IMG/VR virus record: IMGVR_UViG_3300047476_001203
Location: 1-64,000 of that record
From: a virus
Reading direction: 5' to 3' (one strand)
Length of the DNA: 64,000 bases
A program made the translations under genes and the position numbers. This document shows, piece after piece, positions 7,042-15,026 of the stretch. The stretch's first letter is position 1, and each line of letters opens with the position of its first letter. A model generated the notes under the pieces. That model made no database searches. It was not told the DNA's origin and worked only from the letters and a program-made list of their open reading frames with translations.

Positions 7042-7390
7042 ATGCTTTTGGTGATGGTAAACCACTATATTCACAATGAAAATCTTCTCGGTACTCTCTT
7101 AGTTTTTCTTTAATCTCCTCGGGAAAGTACATACCATTAGATTCCATATCAGCAATAGTTCTGTTAACCGATTTATAAATTATTTTCTTTTCTCTTTTAG
7201 GAATAGATTGTTCATCAAACAATCTTTGCATCATAACAAACAATGCGTCTCTTCCATATTTTTTTGCGTTCGGGTCATATTGATACCCGTTCTTTTCCAT
7301 ACTCATAAATTCCTTATACACAAGAATACCGAATACTAAAAATAAGGTAGACACAATAGTTGTAAGAATTATAATATCTAAATTCTCCAT
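7022..7390 (-). CDS. Membrane-anchored small protein
   Basis: 122 residues with one N-terminal transmembrane helix (about residues 5-25, DIIILTTIVSTLFLVFGILV) and a charged soluble domain predicted to be helical. The N terminus is probably outside and the C-terminal domain cytoplasmic, given the positive residues after the helix. Function unknown. Confidence 0.8.
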   Translation of the reverse strand: MENLDIIILTTIVSTLFLVFGILVYKEFMSMEKNGYQYDPNAKKYGRDALFVMMQRLFDEQSIPKREKKIIYKSVNRTIADMESNGMYFPEEIKEKLREYREDFHCEYSGLPSPKAYEQINN

Positions 7391-7393
7391 TTT

Positions 7394-7567
7394 TTATTTT
7401 CTTTTAATGTTTACAAAATTCAACAACCCTAAAATTGTTGGTGGCCATAACCCAATAAAAATTGCTTTCAAAGGATTGTTTTGTACTAAGTAAATGTATT
7501 CACTCACAAAAATACAAATTACACACACCATTAAAATAAGCATTTCACTTATACTGAACTTCTTCAT
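7394..7567 (-). CDS. Small two-helix membrane protein
   Basis: 57 residues: MKKFSISEMLILMVCVICIF, then a second hydrophobic stretch (AIFIGLWPPTILGLLNFV) and a basic end (NIKRK). The ATG frame fills the space between two accepted genes. Function unknown; holin-like size and topology, but nothing else supports that. Confidence 0.6.
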   Translation of the reverse strand: MKKFSISEMLILMVCVICIFVSEYIYLVQNNPLKAIFIGLWPPTILGLLNFVNIKRK

Positions 7568-7573
7568 AATTTT

Positions 7574-8218
7574 TTAATTTAAACTGTTTGGATAATATAA
7601 TAAAGTTGGATTCTTTTTTTGAATGTCAACATCGGGATACTCTTGTTTGAATTTCATAACATCAAATTTTTTGGTAATTAAATGATGTCCGTTTTTTGTT
7701 GGGATAATCGATTCAACTTTCGGTCCAACCTTATACCCAATCGGTATTCCTACCTCGTCATATTCAACAACAGTAATTGGTTCACAACCATATTCAATAT
7801 GGGCAACCATTAGTGGTGAGACTTGTGGATTATCAATGTCAACAATCCATCTCTTCTCCTGTGTTTTTAATTGACCAACAACGGAATCAAATAATCCTTT
7901 TTGATTTTGTACTCCGTTCTTAATTCTTTCCGCCAAGGTTGCCAACATATCCAATGAAACATCTTTGTGATTTTGTTTTTGAATATGGATGTATGCTCTC
8001 GCCTTAAACACCTCACATAATTGTTTTATCTCGTCATATCTCATATCGAGATATGAAATACTATCAACACAATATGTCTTTATTGTCCTGACTGACTGAT
8101 GATTATCTTTCTCACCTTCGGGTTGGTCCTTCTTGCGTTTGAAAACATAAAGCATATAAAAATCTCCGACTTCGGAGAAATTTAACAACTGCTTAATTTT
8201 TTCGATATTATCTATCAC
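7574..8218 (-). CDS. Hypothetical protein, possibly a small primase-polymerase (AEP)-like domain
   Basis: About 214 residues from the GTG at VIDNIEKIKQ; an ATG 21 codons further in is also possible. Three blocks resemble archaeo-eukaryotic primase motifs: a D-x-D strand (RWIVDIDN), a following N-G-H-H strand (PTKNGHHLI) and a later acidic strand (KFDVMKF). The order and spacing are suggestive only. If real it would bind nucleotides and act in priming or repair. I recognise no close family, so treat the assignment as weak. Confidence 0.7.
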   Translation of the reverse strand: MIDNIEKIKQLLNFSEVGDFYMLYVFKRKKDQPEGEKDNHQSVRTIKTYCVDSISYLDMRYDEIKQLCEVFKARAYIHIQKQNHKDVSLDMLATLAERIKNGVQNQKGLFDSVVGQLKTQEKRWIVDIDNPQVSPLMVAHIEYGCEPITVVEYDEVGIPIGYKVGPKVESIIPTKNGHHLITKKFDVMKFKQEYPDVDIQKKNPTLLYYPNSLN

Positions 8219-8435
8219 TTTTGTCAGTTGATGTGAAATATTTTTCAATTGCCTCTAACCTATCATCAGCATCAATTAACATCTTAAGAGCATCTTCCGC
8301 ATTGTTGTAGAAGTCTTTCGTTGAATGGTCACCAATACCTACACCTTTATTACCTAAAAGGTCTAATGATAGTAATGCTTTCGCTTTATCAGCTTCCGCC
8401 GATGTTTGTAACATTTTAATTAAATTCTGATTCAT
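8208..8435 (-). CDS. Conserved small helical phage protein
   Basis: 75 residues: SAEADKAKALLSLDLLGNKGVGIGDHSTKDFYNNAE is a pattern I have seen repeatedly in phage orphans ('A.A.L.LL....VGIGDHST...') but without a function. The C-terminal part is a charged helix. It overlaps the next gene by 11 bases. Confidence 0.8.
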   Translation of the reverse strand: MNQNLIKMLQTSAEADKAKALLSLDLLGNKGVGIGDHSTKDFYNNAEDALKMLIDADDRLEAIEKYFTSTDKSDR

Positions 8436-8447
8436 ATTTTTGTTTGT

Positions 8448-8756
8448 TTAAAATAATGATTCAATTAAGTATGAAAGTTTATATCCTGTAAATGCACCAA
8501 GTGCTGATGGGATTGGGAATACGATTAACTTACCTAAACTTGTTACATATCTCGGTCTGTTTTGTATCCTACCCAACATATAATAATAACTCAAGTAACC
8601 AACCATAACCATCAAATCAGTTCTTGTGGATATAAACACTACGATTGTTGCACCAAGAAATCCAAAGAAAAAATTATCCCTAACTCCTTCCCATACCTCT
8701 AGTGAAGTGGCTTCATTCCACTCTTTTATTATTCTTTGTAATTTTTTTCTTGACAT
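8448..8756 (-). CDS. Membrane protein, 102 residues
   Basis: I start at the ATG of MSRKKLQRII, which forms a TAATG overlap with the preceding gene; an upstream in-frame start would overlap that gene by 67 bases. Two to three hydrophobic segments follow (FFFGFLGATIVVFIS, LMVMVGYLSYYYML, IPSALGAFTGYKL). Function unknown. Confidence 0.78.
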   Translation of the reverse strand: MSRKKLQRIIKEWNEATSLEVWEGVRDNFFFGFLGATIVVFISTRTDLMVMVGYLSYYYMLGRIQNRPRYVTSLGKLIVFPIPSALGAFTGYKLSYLIESLF

Positions 8757-9031
8757 TATTTTCTTGTATCGAATTTTTGAACTATCGACATTATATCTGT
8801 GACGTCTGTTGGTCTTAACCAACCCACAACATCTTCGGTTATTGGTGTGTCATATAGAATTTCTCCGGTTTCCTCACTAACAACCGCCAACTCATACAAA
8901 TCTTTTTCATTTCCATATGAGTAGTCGTGTTTAACTACTGATACACCGTATCCATTCCCAAAATAAAGACGACTAACTACACCATTATTTATTGGGTGAG
9001 GATTAAAAACCAAATCATTAAATGTTTTCAT
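8756..9031 (-). CDS. Small phage protein, paralogue A of a two-copy family
   Basis: 91 residues. It aligns along its length with the 92-residue protein encoded near 13.7-13.9 kb: M-x-TF-x-D, GVSV, LYEL/LFEL, YDTP/YNTP, GWL/GFL, then DVT/EVT and VQ-F. The family is known to me as a common uncharacterised phage protein. The leader AAAAAATAATAGTATG is identical to that of another gene near 32.0 kb. Function unknown. Confidence 0.85.
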   Translation of the reverse strand: MKTFNDLVFNPHPINNGVVSRLYFGNGYGVSVVKHDYSYGNEKDLYELAVVSEETGEILYDTPITEDVVGWLRPTDVTDIMSIVQKFDTRK

Positions 9032-9600
9032 ACTATTATTTTTTGGTACTTAATTACTTTGAAATGTTCTCTATATTTTTCTCTCGGTATCAGATACCCC
9101 ATCGTGTGACTGTTTATATCACCCGATTCTTCTGATACAGGAAACTCATTGTTTGATATAATCTCTCTAAGTTTTGTTACAGGTATTGACCACAATTCGT
9201 CCAAGTGAAAAAAGAAATTCATCCACACATCTGCGGTCGTTGTTGTTATTCCTGAATCAACTCCTCTACTATGAAACTCTATGAATATATTTCCAGTATC
9301 CTTTCCTTCAATCCATATCTCTCTTTCCCATCCTTGTGGTTTAAACCACTTACCTGGTATAATATAAACATCGGTTTTGATTTCGTACTTAAATGGTTTT
9401 GATTTATGTTTTAATTCTAAATCCCATTTTTTTAAATCACCTCTCTCTTCCGATTCTCTTACAAATTCTAAACCTTTATAGTCCATCAAATATTGTGCAG
9501 CCATCTTCTCACCAATCTTACCAATACGATTATCCTTTGTGAAATTCTTTTGACTCACAATGTTATCAATATCAGATTTGGTGACGTATAGTTTTACCAT
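9028..9600 (-). CDS. PD-(D/E)XK nuclease-like protein
   Basis: 190 residues. E31 (GEKMAAQYL helix), D60 (WDLELKH) and the E73-x-K75 pair (KYEIKTD) have the order and spacing of the PD-(D/E)XK nuclease core, followed by a conserved-looking strand IFIEFHSRG and the GITTTTADVW segment often seen after the core in phage members. It probably cuts or trims DNA with Mg2+ in the cytoplasm. It overlaps both neighbours by 1-4 bases. Fold assignment is moderate; substrate unknown. Confidence 0.8.
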   Translation of the reverse strand: MVKLYVTKSDIDNIVSQKNFTKDNRIGKIGEKMAAQYLMDYKGLEFVRESEERGDLKKWDLELKHKSKPFKYEIKTDVYIIPGKWFKPQGWEREIWIEGKDTGNIFIEFHSRGVDSGITTTTADVWMNFFFHLDELWSIPVTKLREIISNNEFPVSEESGDINSHTMGYLIPREKYREHFKVIKYQKIIV

Positions 9601-9842
9601 TAATATTTGTTCTTTTCTGATTTACTTAACTCTTTTAAAACCTCAACACTTCCTTTCAAATTTTCAAAATCAATATCTCTTTCTAAATGTTGAACGTTTA
9701 TCTTTGTTGCAAGTACTTCTTGTAATGTTTTTTTAGCTATTGAATCTGCCAATTTTCTTTTTTGTTTGGTGGTATCAACACCTAACAAAGGTGCTTCAAA
9801 CTCAACTTCTAATTCTAATTTAATTCTGTATTTGAATAACAT
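9600..9842 (-). CDS. Hypothetical protein, 80 residues
   Basis: Charged, with an N-terminal strand-rich part (FKYRIKLELEVEFEAPLLG) and a helical remainder. It is the first gene after a clear Bacteroidota-type promoter, so it leads the operon that includes the nuclease-like gene. Function unknown. Confidence 0.78.
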   Translation of the reverse strand: MLFKYRIKLELEVEFEAPLLGVDTTKQKRKLADSIAKKTLQEVLATKINVQHLERDIDFENLKGSVEVLKELSKSEKNKY

Positions 9843-9846
9843 AGTG

Positions 9847-9877
9847 TAAAGTTATTATATTTTTGGAATATTCCAAA
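9847..9877 (-). promoter_or_regulatory. Bacteroidota-type promoter (TTTG-N19-TAACTTTA)
   Basis: On the minus strand TTTGGAATATTCC is followed after 19 bases (counted from TTTG) by TAACTTTA, one base off TAnnTTTG. It lies just upstream of the operon-leading 80-residue gene. The -33 region includes a perfect TTGGAATATTCCAA palindrome. Confidence 0.65.
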
Positions 9878-10117
9878 TTATTTTCGAACAATATTAATCA
9901 TAATTCCTGCTAACCCTGAAGAAACGGTATAGGAATTAAATCGGTTATCGTTTATCCAACCGAAGTCCTTGAATCTGAATATGATATGCTGTTTCCCTTC
10001 AAAATTGGCGTAGATTGCGTTATCCGCATAATCGATAGAAGGTTGCAGTATAAACCCCATTTTCCAACTCTCTCTAAACTCTTCTTCTAATTCGTCAGGA
10101 GTGATTAGTATCGTCAT
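9878..10117 (-). CDS. Hypothetical protein, 79 residues
   Basis: I start at the ATG of MTILITPDELEEEF; the upstream in-frame start is a TTG and would increase overlap with the FKFF gene from 23 to 59 bases. The protein looks like a compact alpha/beta domain. Its end lies at the promoter for the next operon. Function unknown. Confidence 0.72.
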   Translation of the reverse strand: MTILITPDELEEEFRESWKMGFILQPSIDYADNAIYANFEGKQHIIFRFKDFGWINDNRFNSYTVSSGLAGIMINIVRK

Positions 10118-10424
10118 AAGTGTCGTCGTTTTCCGTGAATCTATAATGTTCAATGGTCAATAAATCTGAAGTAATATCAAAACCCCAACCATCAGGATAT
10201 TCACTAGTACCTGTATGTGTTCTACCATTACAGGTTATTGATTTCACAACGACAACAAAGTTATCGGGAAAATGATTTAGGAAGTCATAGATACCTCTGT
10301 ATTGTTCGGTAACTATGAAATGGTCTAACCCATCTAAATTTACATTAGTGTCATATATCCAACTTGGAGAAGAGTCTAAATCTAATCCGGTACTTCTCCC
10401 TGAAAAAAATTTAAAACTTCTCAT
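10095..10424 (-). CDS. Small protein with FKFF N-terminal peptide, 109 residues
   Basis: Starts at the ATG of MRSFKFFSGRS. A longer reading frame upstream would add a hydrophobic stretch, but that part is non-coding next to a separate small membrane gene, and the FKFF peptide marks the true start in six other genes. The body is acidic and ends in a run of Asp (ENDDTYDDTNHS). Function unknown. Confidence 0.78.
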   Translation of the reverse strand: MRSFKFFSGRSTGLDLDSSPSWIYDTNVNLDGLDHFIVTEQYRGIYDFLNHFPDNFVVVVKSITCNGRTHTGTSEYPDGWGFDITSDLLTIEHYRFTENDDTYDDTNHS

Positions 10425-10465
10425 AGAAAAAATATAAGAAATAAAATTTAAAATTCCAAAAGATA

Positions 10466-10597
10466 CTATGAAAAGAATGAATATTTTATAATGTAGTAAA
10501 GTATAGTACCACCGGTCCAAAATACTAAACCACCGATACCTACTGCGATAATAAGTGCAATGATTCTTGCTACTTTATCTGTTTTGCTTGAGTCCAT
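10466..10597 (-). CDS. Very small membrane protein
   Basis: 43 residues: MDSSKTDKVARII, then one long hydrophobic helix (IALIIAVGIGGLVFWTGGTI) and a YYIIKYSFFS end. Its start overlaps the 3' end of the SGNH gene upstream by 28 bases. Function unknown. Confidence 0.6.
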   Translation of the reverse strand: MDSSKTDKVARIIALIIAVGIGGLVFWTGGTILYYIIKYSFFS

Positions 10598-11265
10598 ATT
10601 TCTATAATTTTATATAAGTCGTTAGCCAAATCCTTATGTCCGTCCTCTGAATAGTGACCATCCTCCATCACACCCAATGTCTCAATTGTGAGTGTTTCAT
10701 ATTCGTGTAATGGAATCACATTTTCAAAAAAACTAATGATATTTTCGTCATATTTTCTTTGAATATTCATATTCGAAAAATACCAAAATATTGAGAAGAT
10801 ATCTTCACCACAAACCTTTTTTATTATTTTGGTGTAGTTAGAAACCTCCTTATAATATATACTTGAGGAATTACGATTTACACCAATCTCCTCCAAACTT
10901 TTTTCGGACACGAACCTGTTGGGTGATTTACAACCCGCCTGAATCATAACCTTTTCAAACTTGTTATTATCATCCGCAATTCTAAACCTATTAGGATATG
11001 TCCAATTGACTATCACAATGTCACCAGGTCGGATTTGGTCCATCACCTCAATAAAACTATGAAATATTTCATCATTCGAGTTTCCTGCCGATGCCAATAT
11101 CTCTAAATCACATTCCAATTTATCCGATATAATCTCACCATAACACTTCGGTGAATAACCTTTCCAAATGTGGTATCGAACCCTATAATCAATAGGGTCG
11201 TAAAGTTTTTGGTCAAAGTCACTGAACTTCTGACTAAAGGAATCTCCGAATATCCACAGTTTCAT
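10570..11265 (-). CDS. SGNH/GDSL hydrolase-like protein, copy 1
   Basis: 231 residues. Block I GDSFS with the nucleophilic Ser sits at residues 7-11, a G-N-S-N-D segment (SAGNSND) fits block III Asn, and GHYSEDGH near the C terminus fits the Asp/His block. SGNH proteins remove or transfer acyl groups on glycans. It is the last of four head-to-tail related genes with 1-8 base overlaps, and of eight in the window. No signal peptide, so it acts in the cytoplasm or on virion proteins during assembly (inference). Confidence 0.85.
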   Translation of the reverse strand: MKLWIFGDSFSQKFSDFDQKLYDPIDYRVRYHIWKGYSPKCYGEIISDKLECDLEILASAGNSNDEIFHSFIEVMDQIRPGDIVIVNWTYPNRFRIADDNNKFEKVMIQAGCKSPNRFVSEKSLEEIGVNRNSSSIYYKEVSNYTKIIKKVCGEDIFSIFWYFSNMNIQRKYDENIISFFENVIPLHEYETLTIETLGVMEDGHYSEDGHKDLANDLYKIIEIWTQAKQIK

Positions 11266-11870
11266 TATAAAGAATGTATTCTCGTTTTTATTTCATTATA
11301 AAATTTATCTGCAACTATTTCATTTCCAACCTCATCGAACTTATTATCAATTACAGTTGCACCTTTCTCTTCAAAATACTTAACCAAACAAGTTGTTGAT
11401 TCATTACATAAGTAACTTCTTTTTGCTTTAAATGATGGTCTTGCGGGATATATCAACCTATCCTCATCACTTGACCAAAAAAACAAATTATATCTCTTCG
11501 ATTTCGCAAGTTCATCTAAAATATTTTCATAGTAATAAATCTGTTCACACCATTTTTCAGATAACCTATCTCTAACCACATTCTCAATATATGTTGAGTC
11601 AATGTGTTCGTCACCTAAATCATTTGGGCTGTAACAAATAAACTCATCATTGATTGGTGTTCTAAAATTACAAACATTACCCCAACCAATAATAACAATA
11701 TCATCACTATGAATCAAATCACATACACCACAGAAATCATCAAAGATTTGATAGTTGCAAGTTTTATCTTTTGATAAGTTTTTAACTTGGTATCCTAATT
11801 TCTCACCTAATAAAGTTGTCCAACTACTATTACTGAAACCATCACCAAATACCCACATTACTCTAATCAT
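11265..11870 (-). CDS. SGNH-like protein, copy 2, catalytic residues lost
   Basis: 201 residues, clearly homologous to its tandem neighbours (VFGDGFS, DDIVIIGW, LFFWSSD). However block I reads GDGFS, so Gly replaces the nucleophilic Ser, and the C-terminal H-[YF]-G-E-x-G-H block reads KFDEVGN, so the His is gone. It is probably a non-catalytic paralogue, perhaps a partner or scaffold of the active copies. The frame is intact, with no sign of decay other than these substitutions. Confidence 0.83.
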   Translation of the reverse strand: MIRVMWVFGDGFSNSSWTTLLGEKLGYQVKNLSKDKTCNYQIFDDFCGVCDLIHSDDIVIIGWGNVCNFRTPINDEFICYSPNDLGDEHIDSTYIENVVRDRLSEKWCEQIYYYENILDELAKSKRYNLFFWSSDEDRLIYPARPSFKAKRSYLCNESTTCLVKYFEEKGATVIDNKFDEVGNEIVADKFYNEIKTRIHSL

Positions 11871-12613
11871 AATAAACTCTTTTTTATTTTGGTGGAGATT
11901 TCTTTGTAAAAAACTTCCGCCTGAACCCGATGTCCAATTTCACCAAAATGTAAATCGGGTATTTTACCCTTTGTTTCCATTTCAACGGTTTTTGCACCCT
12001 TTTTTCTAATTAGGTGTGCTAATACACCATCAACAGAATCTGAACAAAGGTACTTTTTTTTATTTTTAAATTCTTTTGGTTCATCGTAGATAATTTTACT
12101 ATCACTTGACCAAAAAAATATCTCAAAACCTTTGTGTTTTGAGAGTTCTTCTATTAAATTTTGTCTATCGTAAATTTCTCTTGTATATATTGGATTAGTT
12201 CTCTCAACTAAAAGGAAATCTAACGTCTCCGTTGACATATGGGTTGAGTTGACGTCACTATTTTTTGTGTGGTTTGGGAGTACTGAGATTAATTTTGGTA
12301 GTTGTTTTTCATCATAACTGCTAATCCAAAATCTTGCGAGTTGCGTCCAACCAATTACCACAATGTCACCCTCATTAATCATTTCACAATTGTCACAGAA
12401 CGCACCGAAAATATGGTCATTAGAACTACCTCCCACTCCTTTATTTTCAACCTCCATACCCAACATCTTACCCAATCTATGTGGCCAAGTTTCAGGTAAC
12501 GTTCCACCTAACCAATCTCGATATAACATATAGTTGTTTTTCTCACCATTCATAGAACTCAGTGGATGATATTCTGCGGTGTAACTACAACCAAATGTCC
12601 ATAACTTATTCAT
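11867..12613 (-). CDS. SGNH hydrolase-like protein, copy 3
   Basis: 248 residues. Block I is GCSYTAEY with Ser at residue 10, block III-like GGSSNDHIF, then VVIGWTQLARFW, the FFWSSD strand shared with its neighbours, and a C-terminal DLHFGEIGH block. All catalytic positions appear present. It overlaps both neighbours by a few bases and is the closest paralogue of copy 4. Confidence 0.86.
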   Translation of the reverse strand: MNKLWTFGCSYTAEYHPLSSMNGEKNNYMLYRDWLGGTLPETWPHRLGKMLGMEVENKGVGGSSNDHIFGAFCDNCEMINEGDIVVIGWTQLARFWISSYDEKQLPKLISVLPNHTKNSDVNSTHMSTETLDFLLVERTNPIYTREIYDRQNLIEELSKHKGFEIFFWSSDSKIIYDEPKEFKNKKKYLCSDSVDGVLAHLIRKKGAKTVEMETKGKIPDLHFGEIGHRVQAEVFYKEISTKIKKSLL

Positions 12614-13358
12614 TGTAATATCCGTTTCTATATCTGTTTATGTCTCTTAGAAACATTTCTGACATTACTCTATGACCAACTTCACCATAATGTTCATCAT
12701 CCGGTAGAATTCTATTAGTCTCTTCGTGAAAACTTTGTGCACCATATTCACGGAGAAACTTAGTCATATCCGTATTTGCTTCAGGCACTAAACAATTGTA
12801 TTTGTACTTAAATGAGTTATCTTCTTTGTTGATTATTTGTTTATCTGCCGACCAAAAATATAATTCGAATTGCTTAGCAAGACTTAATTCCTTCATTAAC
12901 TTCATAAAGGAATATATCTCATCACACCAAACAGGGTTAATTCTGTTAACCAATATTTGTTGCATCACTTTTAAATCATATTGTACGTGGCTATGTGCTT
13001 CTGATGGAATAACAGAAACCATTTGATGGTGTCTACCCATATTTTTATTGACAATATCGAATCGTTCTTTTCTCGACCATTCGACAATTACCACATCACC
13101 TTTTTGAATTCTTTGACAGTTTGCGGAAAATCTGTTGAATATTCTGTAGTTAGAAAAACCAGGGTACCCCATATTTTCTTTTTCTAACCCTAATTCTCTT
13201 GCAACAATTGTGGGCCACACATCATTTATATCACCACCTCGGTAATTTCTATATCTGATGTTATTATTTTCAGATTCATCACTTTGACCGGGTTTCAAAT
13301 ATGATGTAAAATCATATTCTGCGGTGAAACTACATCCAAATGTCCACAATTTACTCAT
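12606..13358 (-). CDS. SGNH hydrolase-like protein, copy 4
   Basis: 250 residues. GCSFTAEYD (Ser at residue 10), GYPGFSNYRIF, VVIVEWSRKERF, ELYFWSADK and DDEHYGEVGHR cover the SGNH blocks. It is the promoter-proximal gene of the four-gene tandem. Acts on unknown acyl esters; likely substrates are sugars made by the glycosyltransferases elsewhere in the window. Confidence 0.86.
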   Translation of the reverse strand: MSKLWTFGCSFTAEYDFTSYLKPGQSDESENNNIRYRNYRGGDINDVWPTIVARELGLEKENMGYPGFSNYRIFNRFSANCQRIQKGDVVIVEWSRKERFDIVNKNMGRHHQMVSVIPSEAHSHVQYDLKVMQQILVNRINPVWCDEIYSFMKLMKELSLAKQFELYFWSADKQIINKEDNSFKYKYNCLVPEANTDMTKFLREYGAQSFHEETNRILPDDEHYGEVGHRVMSEMFLRDINRYRNGYYNE

Positions 13359-13372
13359 TACAATATATATCT

Positions 13373-13666
13373 TTAATCTACTTTATGGAATGTCATCTCC
13401 TCAACAGGGTAACAATTGCGTAAAGCTAAAACAAATGTTTTCAAATGTTTAACACAATCGTTATCAGCTCTCAGTGCTGCATTTGTTAGGTCGTTATTTA
13501 CTACTGATTGTACAAAGTCACCTCCTTGAAATCCTACCTTATCTCTTGTTCTCATCACAGAAACTATGATATCAACGATGTGGTCACTAGCATCAATTGC
13601 ATATCTCTTTAAAAAGTTTTGTGCTGCTGGATAATACAAATCCTCAGTTGTTTCTACGTTTGTCAT
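13373..13666 (-). CDS. Hypothetical protein, 97 residues
   Basis: Helical, cytoplasmic, with a hydrophobic middle (ASDHIVDIIVSVM). It overlaps its upstream neighbour by 4 bases. No family recognised. The leader is A-rich without a Shine-Dalgarno sequence. Confidence 0.78.
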   Translation of the reverse strand: MTNVETTEDLYYPAAQNFLKRYAIDASDHIVDIIVSVMRTRDKVGFQGGDFVQSVVNNDLTNAALRADNDCVKHLKTFVLALRNCYPVEEMTFHKVD

Positions 13667-13941
13667 ATTATTTGTTTTTTTGGAAAATTTTGAACTTCAA
13701 TCATTAATTCAGTTACCTCATCTTCAGTTAAAAAACCAATAGGTCCTACTAATGGTGTGTTATAAACCACATTAGCGTTTTCATCTAATGTAACCAATTC
13801 AAATAAACCTTGTTCGGCACCTAAAGAACAAGCGAAAGACCTTGTTACACTAACTCCCCATTCATTTTCGAACATCAACATTGAATACTGTCCATCTCTA
13901 TCGTGAGTAAATTCAATGTCTTTAAAAGTTTTATAACTCAT
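13663..13941 (-). CDS. Small phage protein, paralogue B of a two-copy family
   Basis: 92 residues. Shares with the 91-residue protein near 8.8-9.0 kb the pattern TFKDIEF, WGVSV, G-LFEL, VYNTP, GFL, and VTELM-x-VQNF. Divergence is substantial, so the duplication is old or the copies were acquired separately. Function unknown. Confidence 0.83.
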   Translation of the reverse strand: MSYKTFKDIEFTHDRDGQYSMLMFENEWGVSVTRSFACSLGAEQGLFELVTLDENANVVYNTPLVGPIGFLTEDEVTELMIEVQNFPKKQII

Positions 13942-14147
13942 AATGAATTAACGTGTTTTATATGTTCATCACACGCGTTTATTTTTTCATATAATAACAT
14001 TCTAACCATTTTACCTAACTCGAAATCATTAGAACAATTTAAAATCATTTCTGATTTTAATGTGATTGTTTTTTTGGCATCTTCAGACATTTGAATCATT
14101 TGTCTTTTATAGATGTTTTTCTCGTCTTGGGTATTATTCTGTGACAT
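13938..14147 (-). CDS. Hypothetical helical protein, 69 residues
   Basis: I start at the ATG of MSQNNTQDEKN (two codons after an in-frame TTG). Mostly charged helix with a short hydrophobic patch (GKMVRMLLYEKI). Coupled by overlaps to both neighbours. Function unknown. Confidence 0.72.
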   Translation of the reverse strand: MSQNNTQDEKNIYKRQMIQMSEDAKKTITLKSEMILNCSNDFELGKMVRMLLYEKINACDEHIKHVNSL

Positions 14148-14475
14148 TTTCAATCAAGTTAATAGATAATGGTTTAACATATTCAGGTATCAGTTGACCA
14201 ACTGTACTAACTTTGACGTTAAATTTGTTTGAGAACCACTGAGTTAATATTTCAGAAGCCTCGTAATTGTACACATCAAAATTATCAGCAATAAACTCAA
14301 CATCAGTTTCTAAAACCCAAAGAGTGTTATCTAAACCTAATTCGTTTTTAGATTCAAAACACATTCTAAAGTGTTTATTATCCTCGGTTAAGAACTTAGA
14401 ACTTCCTTTGACTTTTATTTTGTACTTATTAAATCTCTTATCTAAAGCCTCAAATTCAAGTTTATTCTGATGCAT
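14134..14475 (-). CDS. Hypothetical protein, 113 residues
   Basis: Starts MHQNKLEFEALDKRF. Alternating strands and helices with no recognisable motif. Its ATG overlaps the end of the caspase-like gene by 14 bases, so the two are co-expressed. Function unknown. Confidence 0.78.
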   Translation of the reverse strand: MHQNKLEFEALDKRFNKYKIKVKGSSKFLTEDNKHFRMCFESKNELGLDNTLWVLETDVEFIADNFDVYNYEASEILTQWFSNKFNVKVSTVGQLIPEYVKPLSINLIENVTE

Positions 14476-15022
14476 ATAGTCTCATATTATTGTATTCAGC
14501 AACATCATTATTCTCGGCGATTAAACCATATTCTTTTCGAACATTTTCATAAATGATGTTGGTTGGTTCATTAATATATTTTGATATGATATTAACAAAA
14601 CCGTAATTAGATTCATCAACAATTTTTTGTGGTGTGTTAGGTAATCCACAATATAGTGCCTCACCAACTTCACTAATGAACATTCCTGAATAGAAACCTT
14701 TCAAACCAAATAAGTTAACAAACTTATCGGCGTTACACCAAATAAACACATTATCTTTCTTTTCTTTTAAAAGTGGTACACAATGTTGGTCAATGATATA
14801 CCCCGTGTTTCTCCAACCAGAATATTTGAATTGTCCCACGGAAAAAAGTCCACCAGGACTTCCGTGACCCATCATCATAACTCGGTCGTGTTCGTTGATA
14901 AGGTTCATTACGTCCATTTTAGACATACCACCTTTCACAACAGTCTTATCCACAACGTCTTTGTAGACAATGTCGAGGAAGGATGTGCTCTCATCCTCTG
15001 GATGTATAATTAATGTTTTCAT
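14462..15022 (-). CDS. Caspase-like (clan CD-type) protein
   Basis: 186 residues. A hydrophobic strand ending in His-Gly (RVMMMGHGSPGGLF, H53) and a second hydrophobic strand ending in Cys (NVFIWCNAD, C96) reproduce the His and Cys dyad of the caspase/CHAT fold. Known clan CD members are proteases, and in bacteria several act in defence and cell suicide. This is the first gene of its operon, behind a strong Bacteroidota-type promoter. Activity and target are unknown; the dyad assignment is by eye. Confidence 0.8.
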   Translation of the reverse strand: MKTLIIHPEDESTSFLDIVYKDVVDKTVVKGGMSKMDVMNLINEHDRVMMMGHGSPGGLFSVGQFKYSGWRNTGYIIDQHCVPLLKEKKDNVFIWCNADKFVNLFGLKGFYSGMFISEVGEALYCGLPNTPQKIVDESNYGFVNIISKYINEPTNIIYENVRKEYGLIAENNDVAEYNNMRLYASE

Positions 15023-15026
15023 ATTA

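Noticed and set aside
7394-7567. Holin call for the 57-residue two-helix protein
   Set aside because: Size and topology fit, but many small membrane proteins in the window look alike and it does not lie by an endolysin gene.
8140-8160. GGAG upstream of an ATG at 8155 as a real Shine-Dalgarno site
   Set aside because: The GGAG lies within coding sequence of the same frame and other starts in the window lack such sites, so it does not decide the start.
10425-10520. A hydrophobic N-terminal extension of the FKFF gene at 10095
   Set aside because: The extension would run into the separate small membrane gene and the ATG of MRSFKFF matches the start form of six other genes.
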